A stretch of 64,000 nucleotides of DNA. Source: Dacryopinax spathularia. Its lineage: Eukaryota; Basidiomycota; Dacrymycetes; Dacrymycetales; Dacrymycetaceae. Positions 45,840 to 57,005 of the stretch are shown one piece after another. Made by a program: the position numbers and the translations under genes. The notes below the pieces were generated by a model that did no database searches, had not been told where the DNA came from, and saw nothing but the letters and a program-made list of their open reading frames with translations. The first letter of the stretch is position 1. Each line of letters opens with the position of its first letter. The DNA is taken from the NCBI GenBank assembly GCA_037974965.1, contig JBBPFI010000014.1, positions 930,001 through 994,000 on the forward strand, given 5' to 3'.

Positions 45840-46737
45840 ATCCTGCTCGCTCAATCTCCGCCAACCTCTGTCCACATGTACATTCCCCTAATTAACCCGT
45901 CACACACGTCTCCGTCGTCGCTCACCGCACGTCACCCTATCGAATTATAATCAACGTGTCTCGGCAGCCCGAGGATATTTACATGCATGCAACCGATCTT
46001 GGCCCCTTCCATCCCCCAAACCTTCATATTGATCGTGTACATACTAGACCCCACCTCTCGATTCTGGACTCGCAAAGGATGATCCCATCCCATCCTAACT
46101 CGACCGTCCACCACAGCCTGACACCCTAGTTACATCCCGGTCAACCCCCTTTCACATCCTAGCATGTGCACTCCCCGTCATCGCCGACTACATCCAACCA
46201 CATTGCATGCCATCCCGCCACCTCTGCGTACACATCCCCCTCTAGCTGGACGCCATCCTGCTTGCACACAATCACATCCTACGGAATGACAGTCGCGTAC
46301 TACATGCACCCAACACCTTGTGGTGAAGCCTCGAACCCCCTTCTATGCTATCACAGGGGCGCCTCAAAATCCAGGGCGGCACGGTAGGCACCATGATCTG
46401 CCTCCGTGCGAAAAATCTAAAAAGCAACATACCTACTAGTAGTCTCTTACCTTCTGCTGGGCTTACATAGTTTTTCAGCGTCCGTTGCCGCGCGATCACA
46501 CCGTCGTTGGCCAGGCTCCCCGGAGGGTTATCCTATATGTACAGTAGTCGTAACAACCACAGACACCGGCTCTGTCAAAGAACTTCCCCGGATTTCCCCG
46601 CACCTTCGGTCCCTTACGCCAAGACCGCTGGTCGGGAGTCATCCATATTATCCCGACCCATCGTCCGTCCTTCGACCTTGGTGCTCAACTTTCATCCTAA
46701 TCTTCCTTGGCTTTTTCTTCTGGTTCTTATCGGTATA
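45840..46737. other. Gene-poor spacer at right edge of accessory block
   Basis: 900 bp without a supported frame. Scattered CATCCCATCC-type words recall the minisatellite at 22.2 and 27.1 kb but do not form an array. The promoter of GST-like copy B should lie at its right end. Confidence 0.5.
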
Positions 46738-48033
46738 ATGGACGGAATTGCCTCAAGCAGCAAAGCGACCCTCTACAGCTATCCAGCGTCAGTCTGGTCG
46801 CGGGCTGGTACGCCTCCCACCTCCTCAACCGAATGACAACAGCTGAGCATCGTCCGCGTAGCACGTTATGCGGCGTAGGCCTCTTTTCCGATGGATTGGG
46901 ATTGCGCACTGAGTGGGTGTAGGACGGACCTGGGATATATACCGGAGCTGGTTGATGTGAGGGACGTGAACCTCGGTATGCCTCCATTTCTCTTTCTTAC
47001 ATCGGGAACGGTCGAGCTGACGGAGGGCAGATACTGGCGAGCAGTATTCGCTTTGGTATTTGAGGATCAACCCGAATGGTAAGTATTGTCTACAGAGGCT
47101 GGCAAAGGAAAAGCTGAAAATGGGTCGGGTAGGAACCGTTCCGACGCTGGTGATACCACCGCGGAGCACGCTGAATGACAGCGGGGAGGAGCTGGTGCTG
47201 AGGGACTCTAAGGTACTTTCCCTTCCCCTGCGCATTCCCTCTCTAACAGGACACTACCACAGGACATAATCGACCACCTCTACTCGCATTCTCCCTCTCT
47301 CTCAAATGCTCCCTCCTCCTCCAGCACGTCCCTCTCAGACCAAATCAACGCCCTTCTTCGCAACCCCTCGGCTGCCGACCCTCGCGCACTCGCCCGCACC
47401 CCGCTGGACGAATCCGAGTTCCGAAAACTCGCCCCCGAGCTAGGGACGATTCATATCTACCGACAAGCAGCGCTAGATCGTTCTCTGTATCACCTGACAG
47501 CTTCTCCCAGGGAGCCCGAGGAGGATGAAAAGGAACGGGAGAGGCTGCGAGTTTGGTTGGAGACAAAGTCGGAGCTGAACAAGCGGTTGGTGGATATGTG
47601 GACCGAAGCGGACCCGGAGTCTGTGTCGAGGAAAGAGCTCTTCGAGCGCTCGAAAAAGCTGTGGCATTCCCTCCTCCCAGAAGCACTGGACGCGCTGGAA
47701 GAGCGTCTTGCCCTCTCAGCCAAATCTGGAGAGGAGCTAGGAGCAGCAGAATACACACTTGCCGCCTGGCTCGAGCGCTGCGTACACGCCTCGGGCGGCT
47801 CGCTCTCCCCGTCGGGGCTCGAAGCGCTCGAGAACCGGATCGGCACCTCGTTCAAGCTCGGCCCCCACATCAGAAGGGCATGGGAGCGCCTGCTGCTTAA
47901 AAGGAGCTTTGCGGAGGTGTTTGGGGCGAGGAGGGAGGCGCTTTCTGTGGGGCTGGACGCTTTTGAGAGGGAGTTGGAGGATGGGGTGAATGGAGCTGCT
48001 GGGGGGATGTATGGAGATATGGAGGCGCGGTAG
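46738..48033 (+). CDS. Glutathione S-transferase-like protein, copy B
   Basis: Starts MDGIASSSKATLYSYPASVW, matching copy A (AVLYSWPASIW). Then YIPELVDVRDVNL, EQYSLWYLRINPNG joined to TVPTLVIPPRST (copy A: YLRINPHGTVPTLVVP), and LVLRDSK. The long last exon (from about 47264) has RSKKLWHSLLPEALDALEER and GAAEYTLAAWLERCVHASGG, the counterpart of copy A's SVADLHLAAWLARVVSVCGG. Four to five introns fit. Copy B has an extra linker (RNPSAADPRALARTPLDESE) and a longer C-terminus. The thioredoxin-like strand before the cis-Pro is kept. Substrate is unknown. It lies on the opposite strand to copy A and is convergent with RRP36. Confidence 0.72.
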
Positions 48034-48520
48034 TGTCGATGGTATGCGGCTTGCCACTTGGTTGGGGCGGATACTTTCTGCCCGGTTGGAATCATGTTTT
48101 CGTTGAAGGGCGGCATGCCGTATCAGTGGGTCATCATGTACACCTGCGACGAGGTTGGCTGATTCCTTCTTGTAGTCGTATGTATTCCGTGAAGCTGCGC
48201 ATCAGTGACCAGAACCGAGTTGGAAGGCGAAGGACATCTATCCTGTGGCGAATGCGACCCATCAAAGCAGGAAAAACCGGCAGGGTACCGTCACTGGCTC
48301 GACGATGGAAGGTACGGGATGATCGTGATTGAAGACTTTCATCGCAGGCGAGTACCGCCCGCTGTCTAGTTCGATGAGCTGCACAGGCAGTAGTCATTGA
48401 GTAGCCGCAGTTGGACGATGTACTCTTGTAGCTCGCAGAGATGACCCAGGACGCATAGGAAGTGCATAATGTACAGCAGATGGATGAGGAGATGGTTAAC
48501 AGTGAGAGCAAAGCAAGTCA
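48034..48520. other. Intergenic spacer between convergent genes
   Basis: This lies between the stops of GST-like copy B (plus) and RRP36 (minus). Nothing else was seen. Confidence 0.55.
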
Positions 48521-50254
48521 TTAATCCACCCTCTGCCGCTTGGGAGGCCTTCCGTCCTGCGTGTGGCCGCCTCTGCCTCTGCCGCGACCACCACGGAACC
48601 CGCCCCAACCGCCGTCGGGCGCTCCTGTGCCGCCACCATACCCACCTCCGCCACCCCCACCCCTACCACCACCAGATCCTCCTCTTCCCCTGGCCGAACC
48701 AACACCACCTCTAACGAACCCACCTCCACGACCTCTAGGCGGTCCTCCCCTCCCCCTCGACCCCTCTCCACCACCACCACCCCTCCCCGCCTCCGCCCCC
48801 TCACCCCTAGCAAACGGCCTACTCTTCTTCTCCTTCTCCCCGACCCTCTTCTCCCTCCTCTTCAGCGCCTTACTAACAGCCCTCACCCCTCCCTCCTCCC
48901 TCAGCCTCTCAAACCTCGCCTCCGCAAGCACCTTCCTCTTCTCCCCTCGCTTCATATGCCACGCGCCCTTCCCCTCGGCCCGCTTGGCCATTTCGCGCTT
49001 CTTGAGCTCCCTCAGCACCTTACTCTCATGCGCCCTTCTCTTCTCTGACTCGGCTACGCTCTCCGCCCGCTTGAGCGCGGCGGCTAAGCGCGCAACCTCA
49101 GCCTCAGCCTCGGCCCTCTTCGCCCGAGGCGTACTAGGCAGCCGCTTCCTAGCCAACTGGAGGGCGGCTCTAAGTTCCTGGACTTCGCGCGCTTGGAGGT
49201 CAGACAGGAAAGCGTAGTTCTTCCGGATGTGGGAGAGGGAGAGTTCGCCCGAGAGGGGGGTGAACCGGGGGTCGCGGGGTTGGGGAGCGGTGGGGGTGAG
49301 GATGGGGCGGAGTCGGGGGGGAGGTCGTTTGGAGGATGCTTCTGCTGGGCTGGAAAGGATGTTAGCCTCTGACGCCTTCTAGGCGGGCAAAGAGGAACGA
49401 GGAAGGAGGAGGTGGTGGTGGTGGAGGTGGTGGTGGTGGTGGGAAGGGAGGAGCGGACGAGGGGGACGGGGAACGTACGCGTGTTTGTTAGGCCTATGTT
49501 CCGGCCGTTTTCGCTCTTTTTTCTCTTTCTTCGTCCTCGTCCCGTCCGCCCCAACTTCAGACGGAGCAGAATCACTCTCCTCGTCGCTCTCCCCTTCCTC
49601 CGAATCATCATCCTCATGTTCAGATTCGTCGTATAAGGTCTTCTGAGCCTTCGCCAACAACCCAAGCGGGAGAGAAGAGAGATCCGATTTCAGTTTCTTG
49701 AGGTGGTTGGAGGGATCGTCGTCTTCCTCTGCTTCGGAGGGAGAGGGGGAGGAGAGGGTGTCGTCTTCGTACATCGCTATGCCGGCGTCTGAGCCTTCTT
49801 CTTCTTCTTCGTCGTCGTAATCGTCAAATTGGTCATCATCCTCATCCTCGTCATCCTCGTCGTCGAAGACAGGAGCGTCGTCTTCGTCCTCATCTTCGTC
49901 CTCATCTTCGTCTTCGTCCTCGTCATCCTCATACAGCCCACCCCGCTTCGAAGGCCCCGGCTTCACAGATTGGAGCTCGTCCTCATTGTCACTCTCGAAG
50001 AACCCTCCCTCGCTTTCCTCACTCTCCTCCTCTTCGACCTCCTTCCTCTTTCTCTTCAGCCCCAGCTGTCCACTCGTGGTAGACGGCTTGCCCGGCTTCA
50101 ACGATCCATTCTGTTTGACGGGCTTTGGAGCGACCTGGACTTTCGAAGCTGGTTTGAGCGCGGCTGTCTTAGCAGCAGCCTTCTTCGCTTCCTCCGCAAG
50201 CTGCAGAGCGGTTTTAGGTGGTTTCCTATATTCCGGTCTTGGTCTTCTCGGCAT
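48521..50254 (-). CDS. RRP36: rRNA biogenesis protein RRP36
   Basis: Two exons (intron 49350-49478). The N-terminal half is strongly acidic (runs of D/E near 49.8-49.95 kb) after a basic start, MPRRPRPEYRKPPK. The RRP36 signature follows: SSLPLGLLAKAQKTL, RPNKHA joined to PAEASSKRPPP, RDPRFTPLSGEL and IRKNYAFLSDLQAREVQELR, then the basic coiled coil (KREMAKRAEGKGAWHMKRGE). In the family this protein acts in 18S rRNA maturation in the 90S pre-ribosome. The usual end (HRFMPYRR-like) is replaced by an RGG/GGR-rich tail of about 80 residues ending PPKRQRVD, unusual for RRP36 and like nucleolar RNA-binding proteins. It is divergent from SAC1. Confidence 0.82.
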
Positions 50255-50577
50255 CTTCCCCTCCTTCCCTTGCCAGGTGATTGCTGGAAGTAATGACAGT
50301 CGCTCTCGAAAATATCGCGTCCCCTACTCTTCCCCAGCGGCTATGCTCTCCCATGCTTACCTAATGATGACGCTTCCCTTCCCTTCCCTTCCCTTCCGTT
50401 GCGTTGCGCGCCCAAACACGTTCGCTCCCCCAAAGTCGCGCATACACCTTATCCCCGTCTTTGACAGGCTCAGTACTACTGACAGTCCCTTATCCCTCTC
50501 CTCCTTCGCTTGCTCCTTAGACATACTCAACTAAACACGGCTCCATAGAAGTTAGTGGGAAGACGAAAAGGACAGCC
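50255..50577. promoter_or_regulatory. Divergent promoter region RRP36/SAC1
   Basis: 323 bp between the start codons of RRP36 (minus) and SAC1 (plus). It has a CCCTT pyrimidine tract (50371-50396), common near fungal transcription starts. No TATA box is evident. Confidence 0.4.
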
Positions 50578-53222
50578 ATGTCCGCCAACTACTTGCATAC
50601 GTCTTATAACCTGTACGTCTTCCTAGTGTCTAAGAGGGGGCTTGGGTTGCTGATGGTGTACTGGGGTGGGATGAACGCGCAGGTACATCTCACCCGATGC
50701 ATATACTTTCGAGCCTGTGTTGCTTGGCGCGTCGGAAGCGACCGAGACGCTGGTTATTGACAGGAGATCGGGGAGCATTAGCCTGAATCGTATGTTTGCT
50801 CTTGTTTGAACGGGGAGGAGGGTGTACTGAAGTGATCTTTGTGGGTAGCGGCGGGGAGACATACGCCTGTTGCGCATGAGCGGGTCATCACCGTCTATGG
50901 AATCATGGGTATCTTGTCCCTCACCACTGGTGCGTCCCCGTTCCCTCGCACCCGCAGAGTCGAGGGTGGTAGACCTGATGGCACGCGGGCGCAGCGGACT
51001 TCCTAATCGTCATAACCAACCGAGCCCGCCACGGCCGGCTAATCGGGTCCGAAATCTACCTCGCAACAGACTTCAAAGTCCTCCCCATCCCCTCCACAGC
51101 CAACAGCGCCCAGCTGCTCGACCACCCCGTAGAAAAACGGCTCCTGACGCTAGTGAAGAACCACCTGGACTCGGGCAGGTTCTGGTTCTCTTATGGATGG
51201 GATCTGACGCGGAGGCTGCAGGCGCAGTGGGATGATGTGAAAAGTGAGGGGGAGGGGTTGTGGAGGAAATGTGATGAGCGATTTTGGTGGAATCGGTATT
51301 TGTGCGAGAGGCTGGTTGAGGTTACCGAGCAGGGGCAGGATGTGCGTCCAAACCACCTCTCTCCTTCTCCTTCTGCCGCAGAGAGACTGACGGGACTTGT
51401 GGGCAGTTGTCTAGGTTCATCCTGCCCGTCGTGTATGGCTCGTTCGACATCCGCCACTGCGTGATCAACCGCCGCCCCTTCCTCTTCTGCCTCATCTCCC
51501 GGCGCTCGCGCTACCGCGCCGGCACGCGCTACTTCGCGCGCGGCATAGACGCCTCGGGCCACGTCGCCAATTTCGTCGAATCCGAGCAACTTGTCCTCCT
51601 CGACCCGGAGGGCCACTCGCTCGGCGGAGGCCGCATAGAGGGCCGCACTCGCTTATCGTTCGTCCAGACCCGGGGGTCAACGCCGATCTTCTGGGCAGAA
51701 GTAAACAACCTGCGCTACCGGCCCGATCTTCAAATAATGGAAGTACCCGAAACCACGGGAGCCCTGCGCGCGCACCTCGAAGAACTGCGGAAAATATACG
51801 GCGAGGTCTATTTGGTGAACCTTGTCAATCAGAAAGGACACGAGAAGCCGGTGAAAGAGGCGTATGAGAAGTATGTGCCTCTGGCGGGCGTGCAGGGGGT
51901 TAGGTATGAGTACTTTGATTTTCATCATGAGTGTCGGAATATGCGCTGGGATCGGATTCAGTTGTTGATCGAGAGGCTGGAGCCGGCGTTGAGGGACAAG
52001 GGGTGCGTCTGTCTTCCTTCCTCTGTCTTTCTCCTCTCTGCGTCTCTCTGTCTGTCTCTCCAACAACTCTCATTGAGGGGAGGAGGACAGCAACGAGGGG
52101 GGAAAAGCGAGAGGCGAAATCCGGAGCCACAGCTGACCCATTCGCGCGCAGATACTTCCACCAAGAACTCGGCCAACCCCAGCCCGTCCACCTTCAGACC
52201 GCCGTAGTCCGGTCAAACTGCATGGACTGCCTCGACCGCACAAACGTGGTTCAGTCCGCCCTGGCAAAATGGAGCCTTACGCAGCAATTGCGGGCGACGG
52301 GTGTGCTGGGGAAAGAGGAGAGGCTGGAGGATCATATGGATTTTATGAACACTTTCCGGGAAGGTGCGTCTCTCCTCTCTCCCCCTATCACGCCCTCCAT
52401 CACCGCTTGCCAAGCGGCATATACTGGTGGGAATGCTGGTGCAGGTGCTGACGCACCCGCGCAGTCTGGGCAGATCACGCCGACGCCATCTCCTTCGCCT
52501 ACGCCGGCACCGGCGCGCTCAAAACCGATTTCACCCGCACCGGCAAACGCACACGAGAAGGCGCGATCCACGATTTCCTCAACTCGGCCCAGCGTTACGT
52601 GAGGAACAATCTCCTCGACGGGCCGCGACAGGACGCGTATGACCTTTTTACGGGTGCTTGGAGGGCTCGGAGGGGTGCGAGTGGGGTTGGGCTGACGGGG
52701 TGGGAACAGAGGAGCGTGCTCGTTCGGGGCATGCCGTATGTCTTGCTGTTCTCGTTGGTTATGCTCGCTGCTGGTATCCTGCTCCCTCGGTCGTCCTGTG
52801 CGTCCCTCCTTCCTCTGCCTCGCACAGTACAGTAGCTGACTGTAAGGCCGTTCTGCGCTGGGGGATATGTAGCCACTCTGTCAATCCTGCCGTTCAACAT
52901 CCTCTTCTCCCTCCTCGCCCTCCTCAGCACATACTTCATCCTCACGCACGGAATCTCATACGTCAACTGGCCCAAGCTGAACCCGCCACTCGATATGCTG
53001 ACGTACGAAGGCCCAGGGTTCAAAGAGCCCCAACACGGGCGTGGGGACCTCGCACTGCCTCTCCCCGCGCTTGGCAAAGTGGGTGCGGGGTTGGGAGGAG
53101 GAGGAGGGGATATGGGCGCTGGGAGGGGGATGAGCGAGAAAGAGAGGGAGAGAAGGAGGAGGATGAATAGTGCTGTTAGGGTGGAGGAGATGGAGATGGG
53201 GGGGAAGAAGAGGGTCGATTAA
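50578..53222 (+). CDS. SAC1: Phosphoinositide 4-phosphatase SAC1
   Basis: Eight or so exons join in frame from [19 protein letters not shown]. Diagnostic blocks are [110 protein letters not shown], the catalytic CX5R motif [15 protein letters not shown] (Cys codon 52219-52221, Arg 52237-52239) and [18 protein letters not shown]. Two hydrophobic segments ([15 protein letters not shown] and [20 protein letters not shown]) at the end are the ER/Golgi membrane anchor. SAC1 dephosphorylates PI4P in the ER, supporting lipid exchange at contact sites. A Gly-rich, basic tail (KKRVD end) replaces the classic KxKxx signal. It is convergent with QCR9. Confidence 0.93.
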
Positions 53223-53691
53223 TCTGCCCCTTCCACTCAGTTTTGGAGCGGCGGCGGTCGATGTGCCTTCCGGTTCTCAAGCAGAGAGGCCGGGAGGGGG
53301 GAGATGTACATAGATATGGTCTTTTGGACTGTTACTTACACAGTTATTGCTTTACGCGTATACCAGCCTTATTGCTCTCGTCGTCCACATCCTCAAAGCT
53401 GCTCGGTCAATCGGTAGGTTCACACTCGAGCGCACAGGATCTCTACTCTACGTTCAGGTGCTGTGAACGCAGCGATGGGCGAATATGAAGGCAGGAAGAT
53501 TATGCCATGCCATTCCTTTTCCCCCATTGGAGGGCTGTACAATACCGCATTCTCGTTCTCGTTCTCGTTCTATCCCTCCCCCACACAGTTCTCAACACGT
53601 CATATCCTCATCTCACCCAACCTTAGCCGACAAGTCTGGCGGAAGAGAGACTTGACGATACAGGACGGGGTTTGTGCTCGAGGTGATGTGT
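53223..53691. other. Intergenic spacer between SAC1 and QCR9 3' ends
   Basis: No gene. A short CTCGTT repeat near 53550-53570 is the only pattern. Confidence 0.55.
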
Positions 53692-54195
53692 TTACTCGTC
53701 GTCATCACCTGCGGGGGTGACGTACCGGTCACGGATGTCTTTCCACTGTTTCTGTTGTCGCGCACGGGTCAGCTCTCGCTCTCGCTCAACAGAAAATCCC
53801 CAAAGCAAGCAACTTCTCTCCCAAACAGCATCCCAAGAGCAAGCCACGAAAGCCGCCTCACGTCCCCAAAGAAGAGGGCAGAACGAGAGGAAGGAGCAAG
53901 TTGAAGGAAAGGAGCAAGAGGCGAGAGTACGCACCCCCCTGTTCCAGTTATCGTAGAACTTCTGGCTGGCGGTATCGAACGCGAGTCCGAAGCCGAATGC
54001 GCCGATGAAGATTGTCGTGACGAAGACGGAGTTGCGCCTGAAGAAGACGTTGTAGATCGTGTCGGCGATCTGAGAGCGGGACGTCGAGACGTGGAGGGAT
54101 TGTGGCGCATGAGTGGTTATGGAGGAACGCGAGGAGAGAGCACAATAACTTGGTCAGCTTAACTTAGCAGGCGGGATTGTAGTACTCACAGGCAT
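53692..54195 (-). CDS. QCR9: Cytochrome bc1 complex subunit 9
   Basis: Three exons. The first carries only ATG CCT (MP), the second reads IADTIYNVFFRRNSVFVTTI then FIGAFGFGLAFDTASQKFYD and NWNRG, and the third QWKDIRDRYVTPAGDDDE with a TAA at 53692-53694. This is the short one-helix subunit of mitochondrial complex III (yeast Qcr9, human UQCR10): FFxRNSVFV, the AF/FD pattern at the end of the helix, and QWKDI are its hallmarks. It is about 65 residues, the usual size. The start rests on the acceptor joining MP to IADTIY. The large first intron (about 54075-54186) sits right after codon 2. It is divergent from the mitochondrial ribosomal gene uS11m. Confidence 0.85.
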
Positions 54196-54418
54196 GATCG
54201 CTACTCTTTCGACAATACTCAAACAGATACAACGACGACGACGAGCAGCACTCGAATGGCAACTAAGGGAGGCAACGGATGACGCCGGGCCAACTCGGTC
54301 CAACTGCTTCCGAGCACAGCCACACGATACACGACAATTTCCGGGCATGGGTGTCCAACCCGCACGCCTGTCGACCACGGCCTGACTACGGCCGTCGACA
54401 GCGAGCAAAGGCAAAAGG

Positions 54419-55621
54419 ATGGCGAGCTCGACTGCGAGGGCTGCGCTGGTTGGGCCGTTCGCTTCTGTTTCCTTATCATTAAGACCAAGATTACCGGCAT
54501 CATCATCATGTCGGTCAATATGCGCCAACCGAAGACGAACGATCCATTCGTCTCCTGCCCGGTCATACCAGCCCGCCAACCTCCAGTCGCTCCCGAGCAA
54601 GCCAGCCAGCGGCAGCTCCGAGCCCCAGAGCACCTCCATCCGCCCCACAACGGAGCTCATCATGCACGTCTGGTCCACGCGGAACAACACGATTATCGTC
54701 ATTGCCGAGCTTGAGGGCCGGCAGTCGACCTCTGTGGCGATGGACAGCAGCGAGAAACTGCTCGTGCGGGCGATGGGGGCGGTGTATCGGGAGCAGGAGA
54801 CGCTGAGGATTCAGGAGGAGAGGGGGAGGAGAGCGGCGGAGGCGCTGAGAGCGCAGGAGGAGGCGGACGCTGCTGCTGCTCGGGCCAGGGCGAGGGGGAA
54901 GTCGTATCGCCCTCCTGAGGGGACAGCTACGGCGAGCGGTAGCGCGGAGACAGAGGGCAAAGGCTGGGAACACTCGAATGCGCCTGCTCCACGCCCTTCG
55001 CCGCCCCCGCCCTCCCCGCTAGTGCAAACGACGGTCCTTGAGAACGGCACCGTCGTCCTTCCCAACCCGAGGGAAGTCTCTGCGGCAGGGCCGTTCGAGC
55101 CCACGGCCGGTGCGCTGCCCGGCTCCGAAGCGCGCAACGTCCTCCAAGGCCACATGCTTCCCCCCCAAACCGCCCCAGCCGCAGTAGTCTACAACGCTCA
55201 GTCCACGGGCATAAGCGACACAGCAGCGATCCTAAAAGCGATGAAAGACGACAGTGCGCAGCGGGAAGAACGTGCCGCCCTTGCAGAATTCGAGCGCCTT
55301 ATCCGCCCCGCTCGGCCGCACTCGCGTGTCCTGGGCACGTTCACCACCGGCAAAGCGGGGTTCAAGCGCATCCACAAGAAGAGCTACGAGGCCGCGTACA
55401 CCTCGGCGATCATGGCGATCGACCTGCTTAACAAGCTTTCGAAGGTGTATGAGCTCAGGCTCGAGGTGCATCTGGCCGGGTTTGGGAACGGCAGGGAGGC
55501 GGTCGTGCAGGCGCTGCAGGGGGTGGAGGCGGAGGAGCTGAGGCCGCAGATAAGGAAATTGGTCGATTCGACGCCGATTAAGATTGGGGGACCGAGGGCG
55601 AAGAAGAGGAGAAAGTTCTAG
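54419..55621 (+). CDS. Mitochondrial ribosomal protein uS11m with large insertion
   Basis: A single 400-codon frame. The N-terminus is basic with hydroxylated residues (RRTIHSSPARSY), a likely mitochondrial presequence. The uS11 fold starts with MHVWSTRNNTIIVIAE (the conserved N-N-T-x-I strand) and resumes far downstream with AGFKRIHKKSYEAAYTSAI, LEVHLAGFGNGREAVVQAL and DSTPIKIGGPRAKKRRKF, the RNA-binding end. Between the two halves lies about 200 residues not found in bacterial S11: a charged helix (RIQEERGRRAAEALRAQEEA), a Pro-rich patch and a linker. No splice sites suggest it is an intron, as it stays open throughout. It is divergent from QCR9 and convergent with the nitrilase gene (113 bp apart). 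Confidence 0.82.
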   Translation: MASSTARAALVGPFASVSLSLRPRLPASSSCRSICANRRRTIHSSPARSYQPANLQSLPSKPASGSSEPQSTSIRPTTELIMHVWSTRNNTIIVIAELEGRQSTSVAMDSSEKLLVRAMGAVYREQETLRIQEERGRRAAEALRAQEEADAAAARARARGKSYRPPEGTATASGSAETEGKGWEHSNAPAPRPSPPPPSPLVQTTVLENGTVVLPNPREVSAAGPFEPTAGALPGSEARNVLQGHMLPPQTAPAAVVYNAQSTGISDTAAILKAMKDDSAQREERAALAEFERLIRPARPHSRVLGTFTTGKAGFKRIHKKSYEAAYTSAIMAIDLLNKLSKVYELRLEVHLAGFGNGREAVVQALQGVEAEELRPQIRKLVDSTPIKIGGPRAKKRRKF

Positions 55622-55734
55622 TTGGTCCATTCAATCTATCCCTGTCTGCCTGCCTACTGCCTGCGCTGTCTGCAGAGTATTGTACAGCCCTTGTTGGCAG
55701 GGATGCATTTAATGGATCATCCCTCTACATTGAT

Positions 55735-57005
55735 CTACTTCGCATGCACAACAAGCTCGAAAACATCAGGCCTAGCATAATGTCCCGCCACATCCAGATC
55801 CATCTTCCCCCTCACACATTCCCCCAAATCCACCTCAGCCGTAATCACCCCCTCTCTCCCCCTCAACGGACCCGCAAGGACCTCCCCACTCGGGCTGATA
55901 ATAACACTCCCACCAGCAATTACGATACCATTTGGATCCTTCTCCTGACCTGGGCCCAAGGGGTGAGAAGGGGCGTAGTTCGATTGGGTGGAGAATTGAC
56001 AGGCGGAGAGGACGTAGCACCGGCCTTCGAGGGCGATGTGCGCCATGGAGTGTTGCCAGACGGGGCGGGAGTCTACGGTAGGGGCGCAGTAGAGCTGGGT
56101 GTTCTGGGTGTAGAAGTGCGTTCGGACTGCGCCGCGCGCGTGTCAGTGGGGCCAGTTCTTTTCTCTCCCAATAGAGAGGAAAAAAGGGGAACAGGGAAGA
56201 GGAACGGGACGTACGGAGAGGCATGTAGTTCTCCCAACAAACGGCCTTACTAACCCTCACCTCTACTTCCTCGTCCTCTCCCTCTGCCGTCGCAGGGCCC
56301 GCTCCATCCGCATGAAGCTCAGACTGCCCGTCCGCCCCTTCCCCACTACCCACCCGCTTGCCCACCGCCCCCCTCCGGACCTTCACGCTCTCCACGTTCA
56401 TCCCCTCCGGCTGCCCTTGACCCCAGACGATCCTCTCGCTCCCCGTAGGCATCAATTTCCGCCTTTTCCCCACTAATCCCTCCTTGGGGTGGACACTCAG
56501 GAGCGTGCAGTACAACGTCCCCCCATCTCTTTCAATCACCCCAAGGACGAGGAAAACTCCATATTTGGCCGATGACTCGAGTACGCGCTTGAGGGCTGTG
56601 TATTGGGACAGGATAGGGGAGGAGAGAGGGATGGGCAGGGAGGATGTGCGGGGGAGAGGGATCGCACCGCTCCAGTAGGACAGGTATTCGTCTCGACCGG
56701 AGGGTTGGCGGTCGCCGATCGTTGCGCCGAATGTTGCGAACTTTGGGTAGCCGCCAATACTACCACGGCGCAAGTGGTGTCAGCCCTTCGCACCCAAAGA
56801 AGAAGAAGATGAAGGGGACGTACAACGCCTCGGGAAACACTGCAAACCCCGACCCTTGCCTCCTTACTTCAGAGACGAGGGAATCAAGTTTCTCAAGAGT
56901 GAGATTTAAGACTTCCTCTGCTGAGGGGCCTGAGCCTTGGGGAGCGGAAGTGGGGGTGAGGGGTGGGCAGGACTGGACGACCGATACGAGGAGTTTGGAC
57001 GACAT
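55735..57005 (-). CDS. Nitrilase (carbon-nitrogen hydrolase)
   Basis: Three exons. The start is MSSKLLVSVVQSCPPLTP at 57003-57005. The catalytic triad of the superfamily is present: Glu in FAVFPEA (exon 1; the join gives FPEAFIGGYPKFATFG), Lys in KRRKLMPTGSER, and Cys in VSKAVCWENYMPL. The substrate loop and the final exon (LYCAPTVDSRPVW, MAHIALEGRCYVLSACQF, GGSVIISPSGEVLAGPL) match fungal nitrilases and cyanide hydratases, which hydrolyse nitriles to acids or cyanide to formamide. Which of the two cannot be told. An acidic Gly-rich insertion (about 40 residues, near 56270-56370) before the Cys loop is unusual. The CACTA-type element begins 115 bp upstream of the start codon. Confidence 0.88.

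Noticed and set aside
48540-49217. Proline-rich plus-strand frame
   Set aside because: Antisense shadow of the RRP36 RGG tail.
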